Origin: AG25 sp035517615
Lineage (GTDB): Bacteria; Gemmatimonadota; Gemmatimonadetes; Gemmatimonadales; GWC2-71-9
Reading direction: 5' to 3'
DNA length: 25,592 nucleotides
NCBI GenBank assembly: GCA_035517615.1
Contig: DATIYM010000036.1
Location: 1 to 25,592, forward strand
The notes under the pieces were generated by a model. The model made no database searches, was not told the DNA's origin, and worked only from the letters and a program-made list of their open reading frames with translations. Below, one piece after another: positions 23,712-25,592 of the stretch. A program made the position numbers and the translations under genes. Each line of letters opens with the position of its first letter. The stretch's first letter is position 1.

Positions 23712-25160
23712 CTATTTGGCCGGACCGGTCAGGATAGACCGGACCACGGGTAGCAGGCAGCCCGCGACCGCGGCATTTCCGCTCGGCGCATAGTGGGGAT
23801 GTCCTGGAATGAAGAGCTGCGCACCCCCTGCCGTGCCAAGGCAACTCGTCAGGTTTTCGAACAAAATTCCCCCCCGCTCGAGCTGGCGAAGGACGCTGTC
23901 TTTCTCGGACCGGTCCCAACCGATGTAGTCACCGCGCGACGGGAGATACACGATCAGTGGCACTGTCCCGTCACGGGGCGCTTCGTGAGCAAAACGCGTC
24001 AGCAGAGCCAAGTTGACGCGCAATTCCGTCGGGAGGTCCGCGAGCGGATTGTCCGCGTAGTACGGGGGGAAACGCGACAAGACAAAGCGAATAAGCCGCG
24101 AACGATCGTACCACTGCCACGTCCATTCGGACCTGTGGAAGGCGGGTTCGAATTCGAGGTACGGCAAGTCCGCCACCGTTGGCTCGCGGGCGATGGCGCC
24201 AGGGCTCGGAATTGGCACGTTGAGAAGCGCCAGCGAGTCACCAATATAGGCGAAGCGGGGTTTCGAGAACGGAAATCCCCATTCGGGGAACGTGATGAAG
24301 TTGTGGATGGACATGGACCGATACAGGTCGTGCTCGATGAACCCAAAAATCACCAGCGTCGGGTGCCACGGGCGAACGTCACGCGCATATCGCAAGTACG
24401 CCTGGTCCACGCCGTACCCGTCGACGCCGAAATTGAGGACTCGGAAATCCTGGCCGAGCTCGTGCTCCAGCCGAGCCGCCCAGGAATCCGCGAACGGGAC
24501 CTCGAGCCCGAACGTGTACGAATCGCCGATGACGGCGATCGTGTGCCGAGCGCGCTGCCGGGAATACGCGATGCCCGGAACCGGGCTCCGAATCGCCTCC
24601 GCGCTGCTGGCGTACATGCCGTCGGTGCTGCGGCGACTCGCGCCCACTGACCATCCGAGCAGCGTATCGGCGACGAAATACGAAATCTTCGCGGGGGCCC
24701 GTTCGAGCAGCGCCAAATTTCGAGCCCGCATCGCCTGCCAGCTTTTGGGAAGCAGTACGACCCCGCGGATCATGGGGCCGAGTGCGGTCGGTACCGTGAG
24801 CAAGCGGGTAGTGAGCTCTCCGCCACAGAACGCGATTCCCAAGGGGCCCGCATTGAGCGCCGCGGTGAGAATGAGCGTCCGCCGGTCCGCGGCCCATGTG
24901 TGTCCCACCCATCGAGCGATGGAGATCAGCGACACCACGAGGACCACCGCCGGTATGACAACATAAGCAACGTGTTTTCGGTTGAGGCTGCCGAGAATGA
25001 ACTGGTAGCGGTGCCACGTCAGTCCCAGCGCACACGCCGCCACCTCGGCGAGACATAGGGCGAGAAGGAGCGGCCGGTGCACCTCTCTCACGTCGGCCGT
25101 ATGTGCCGCGTTCAGCACCCCGCTGTGCCGTTCCGCATTTGCCGTTTCAGTTCCCGCCAT
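23712..25160 (-). CDS. Multi-TM SGNH/GDSL-family protein
   Basis: A 482-aa protein from ATG 25160, overlapping the end of rarA by 49 bp; GTG 25118 would reduce this to 7 bp. Three N-terminal TM helices (about 31-50, 65-86 and 96-115) anchor a C-terminal SGNH domain: IAVIGDSYTFG with Ser214; NFGVDGYGVDQ with a Gly at the block II position (about 245); GFIEHDLYRS where block III Asn is expected; and GHPHYAPSGNAAVA with His454/His456. The block V Asp of DxxH is not in place, so catalysis is less certain than for the other SGNH protein. Typical role is esterase or acyl transfer on exported glycans. It opens the run of putative modification genes; the next gene is 150 bp downstream. Confidence 0.82.
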   Translation of the reverse strand: MAGTETANAERHSGVLNAAHTADVREVHRPLLLALCLAEVAACALGLTWHRYQFILGSLNRKHVAYVVIPAVVLVVSLISIARWVGHTWAADRRTLILTAALNAGPLGIAFCGGELTTRLLTVPTALGPMIRGVVLLPKSWQAMRARNLALLERAPAKISYFVADTLLGWSVGASRRSTDGMYASSAEAIRSPVPGIAYSRQRARHTIAVIGDSYTFGLEVPFADSWAARLEHELGQDFRVLNFGVDGYGVDQAYLRYARDVRPWHPTLVIFGFIEHDLYRSMSIHNFITFPEWGFPFSKPRFAYIGDSLALLNVPIPSPGAIAREPTVADLPYLEFEPAFHRSEWTWQWYDRSRLIRFVLSRFPPYYADNPLADLPTELRVNLALLTRFAHEAPRDGTVPLIVYLPSRGDYIGWDRSEKDSVLRQLERGGILFENLTSCLGTAGGAQLFIPGHPHYAPSGNAAVAGCLLPVVRSILTGPAK

Positions 25161-25592
25161 AATTCGACCCGCTCTCGCACGGTCTTCTCGTAACCCGAAT
25201 CCGTCGGCTCATACCACGTGCTCCCGCGTAACACGTCGGGCAGGTACTCCTGGGGCGCGTACGCGTTCTCGTATGCGTGGGCGTACTTATAGCCCTCCCC
25301 GTAGCCCAGCTCTTTCATGAGCGGCGTCGGAGCGTTCCGGATGTGCAGCGGCACGCCTTCAGCGGGATGCTCGCGCGCCGCGTTCATGGCCTGAGTGAAG
25401 GCCGCGTACACCTTGTTGGATTTCGGGGCGGTGGCGAGATAAATCGCCGCCTCCGCGAGCGCCAGCTCGCCTTCAGGCGTGCCGAGGAAGTGATAGGCGT
25501 CCTTGGCCGCCAGCGCAATGGACAAAGCGCGCGGATCGGCGAGACCGACGTCTTCCGCGGCCATTCGCACGAGGCGCCGGGCGATATAGAGC
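25112..25592 (-). CDS. rarA: Replication-associated recombination protein A, C-terminal part
   Basis: The frame is open to the right edge (reading LYIARRLVR before the first internal Met at 25570), so only the C-terminal ~159 residues are in the window. The sequence shows the RarA/MgsA C-terminal tetramerisation domain: MAAEDVGLADPRALSIALAA, LALAEAAIYLATAPKSNKVYAA, VPLHIRNAPTPLMKELGYGEGYKYAH and the final LPDVLRGSTWYEPTDSGYEK. The protein is an AAA+ ATPase of the clamp-loader/RuvB group that acts at stalled replication forks. It is a housekeeping gene and marks the flank of the accessory region. Confidence 0.95.
   Translation of the reverse strand, partial: LYIARRLVRMAAEDVGLADPRALSIALAAKDAYHFLGTPEGELALAEAAIYLATAPKSNKVYAAFTQAMNAAREHPAEGVPLHIRNAPTPLMKELGYGEGYKYAHAYENAYAPQEYLPDVLRGSTWYEPTDSGYEKTVRERVELWRELKRQMRNGTAGC

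Overview
The window is a compact, high-GC (roughly two-thirds G+C by eye) Gram-negative-type chromosome segment. The combination of GTG/TTG starts, 4-base stop/start overlaps, Ig-like surface lipoproteins, VanZ/SGNH/NodB proteins and a lasso-peptide locus with an HPr-kinase-like gene would suit Gemmatimonadota or a similar soil phylum. There is no rRNA or marker gene to prove this. I see no insertion sequences, CRISPR array, tRNA or phage genes.

Layout. (1) 1-2284, minus: a lipoprotein with five exactly 255-bp Ig-like (Big_2) repeats and a C-terminal putative binding domain. It runs off the left edge. Its leader holds a recognisable c-di-GMP-I (GEMM) riboswitch overlapping a terminator-like hairpin. 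(2) 2486-4693: a NodB-type polysaccharide deacetylase and a convergent membrane-anchored SGNH hydrolase. (3) 4979-11940, plus: an apparent lasso-peptide operon in the order B1 (PqqD/RRE) - B2 (transglutaminase-like leader peptidase) - C (asparagine-synthetase-like cyclase) - A (40-aa precursor) - K (HPr-kinase-like) - ABC ATPase - ABC-2 permease - N (nucleotidyltransferase). (4) 12109-13347, a VanZ-family membrane protein, convergent with hflX (13337-about 14671). (5) 14905-16928, plus: a one-TM hypothetical protein and a secreted Ig-like protein. (6) 25592-16925, all minus: the end of rarA, then an SGNH membrane protein, an ATP-grasp ligase, a flavin oxidoreductase and a second deacetylase (glycan or surface-molecule modification). 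These are followed by a LuxR-type response regulator, a receiver-GGDEF protein with both active sites degraded, and a histidine-kinase-like protein without the phosphoacceptor histidine.

How the parts may work together. In the lasso operon, B1 would bind the precursor leader (its Y-x2-P-x-V-x3-G-x5-T pattern is present), B2 cleave it, and C close a macrolactam on the only downstream Asp. The C-terminal residue of the precursor is Ser, and K and N resemble the kinase and nucleotidyltransferase of the paeninodin/pseudomycoidin type that decorate a C-terminal Ser. The ABC pair would export the product. The precursor alone has a strong ribosome binding site and is flanked by hairpins, while most other operon genes are translationally coupled. 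The riboswitch links the left-hand surface lipoprotein to c-di-GMP, and the degenerate signalling cassette on the right may be a non-enzymatic c-di-GMP or phospho-signal branch.
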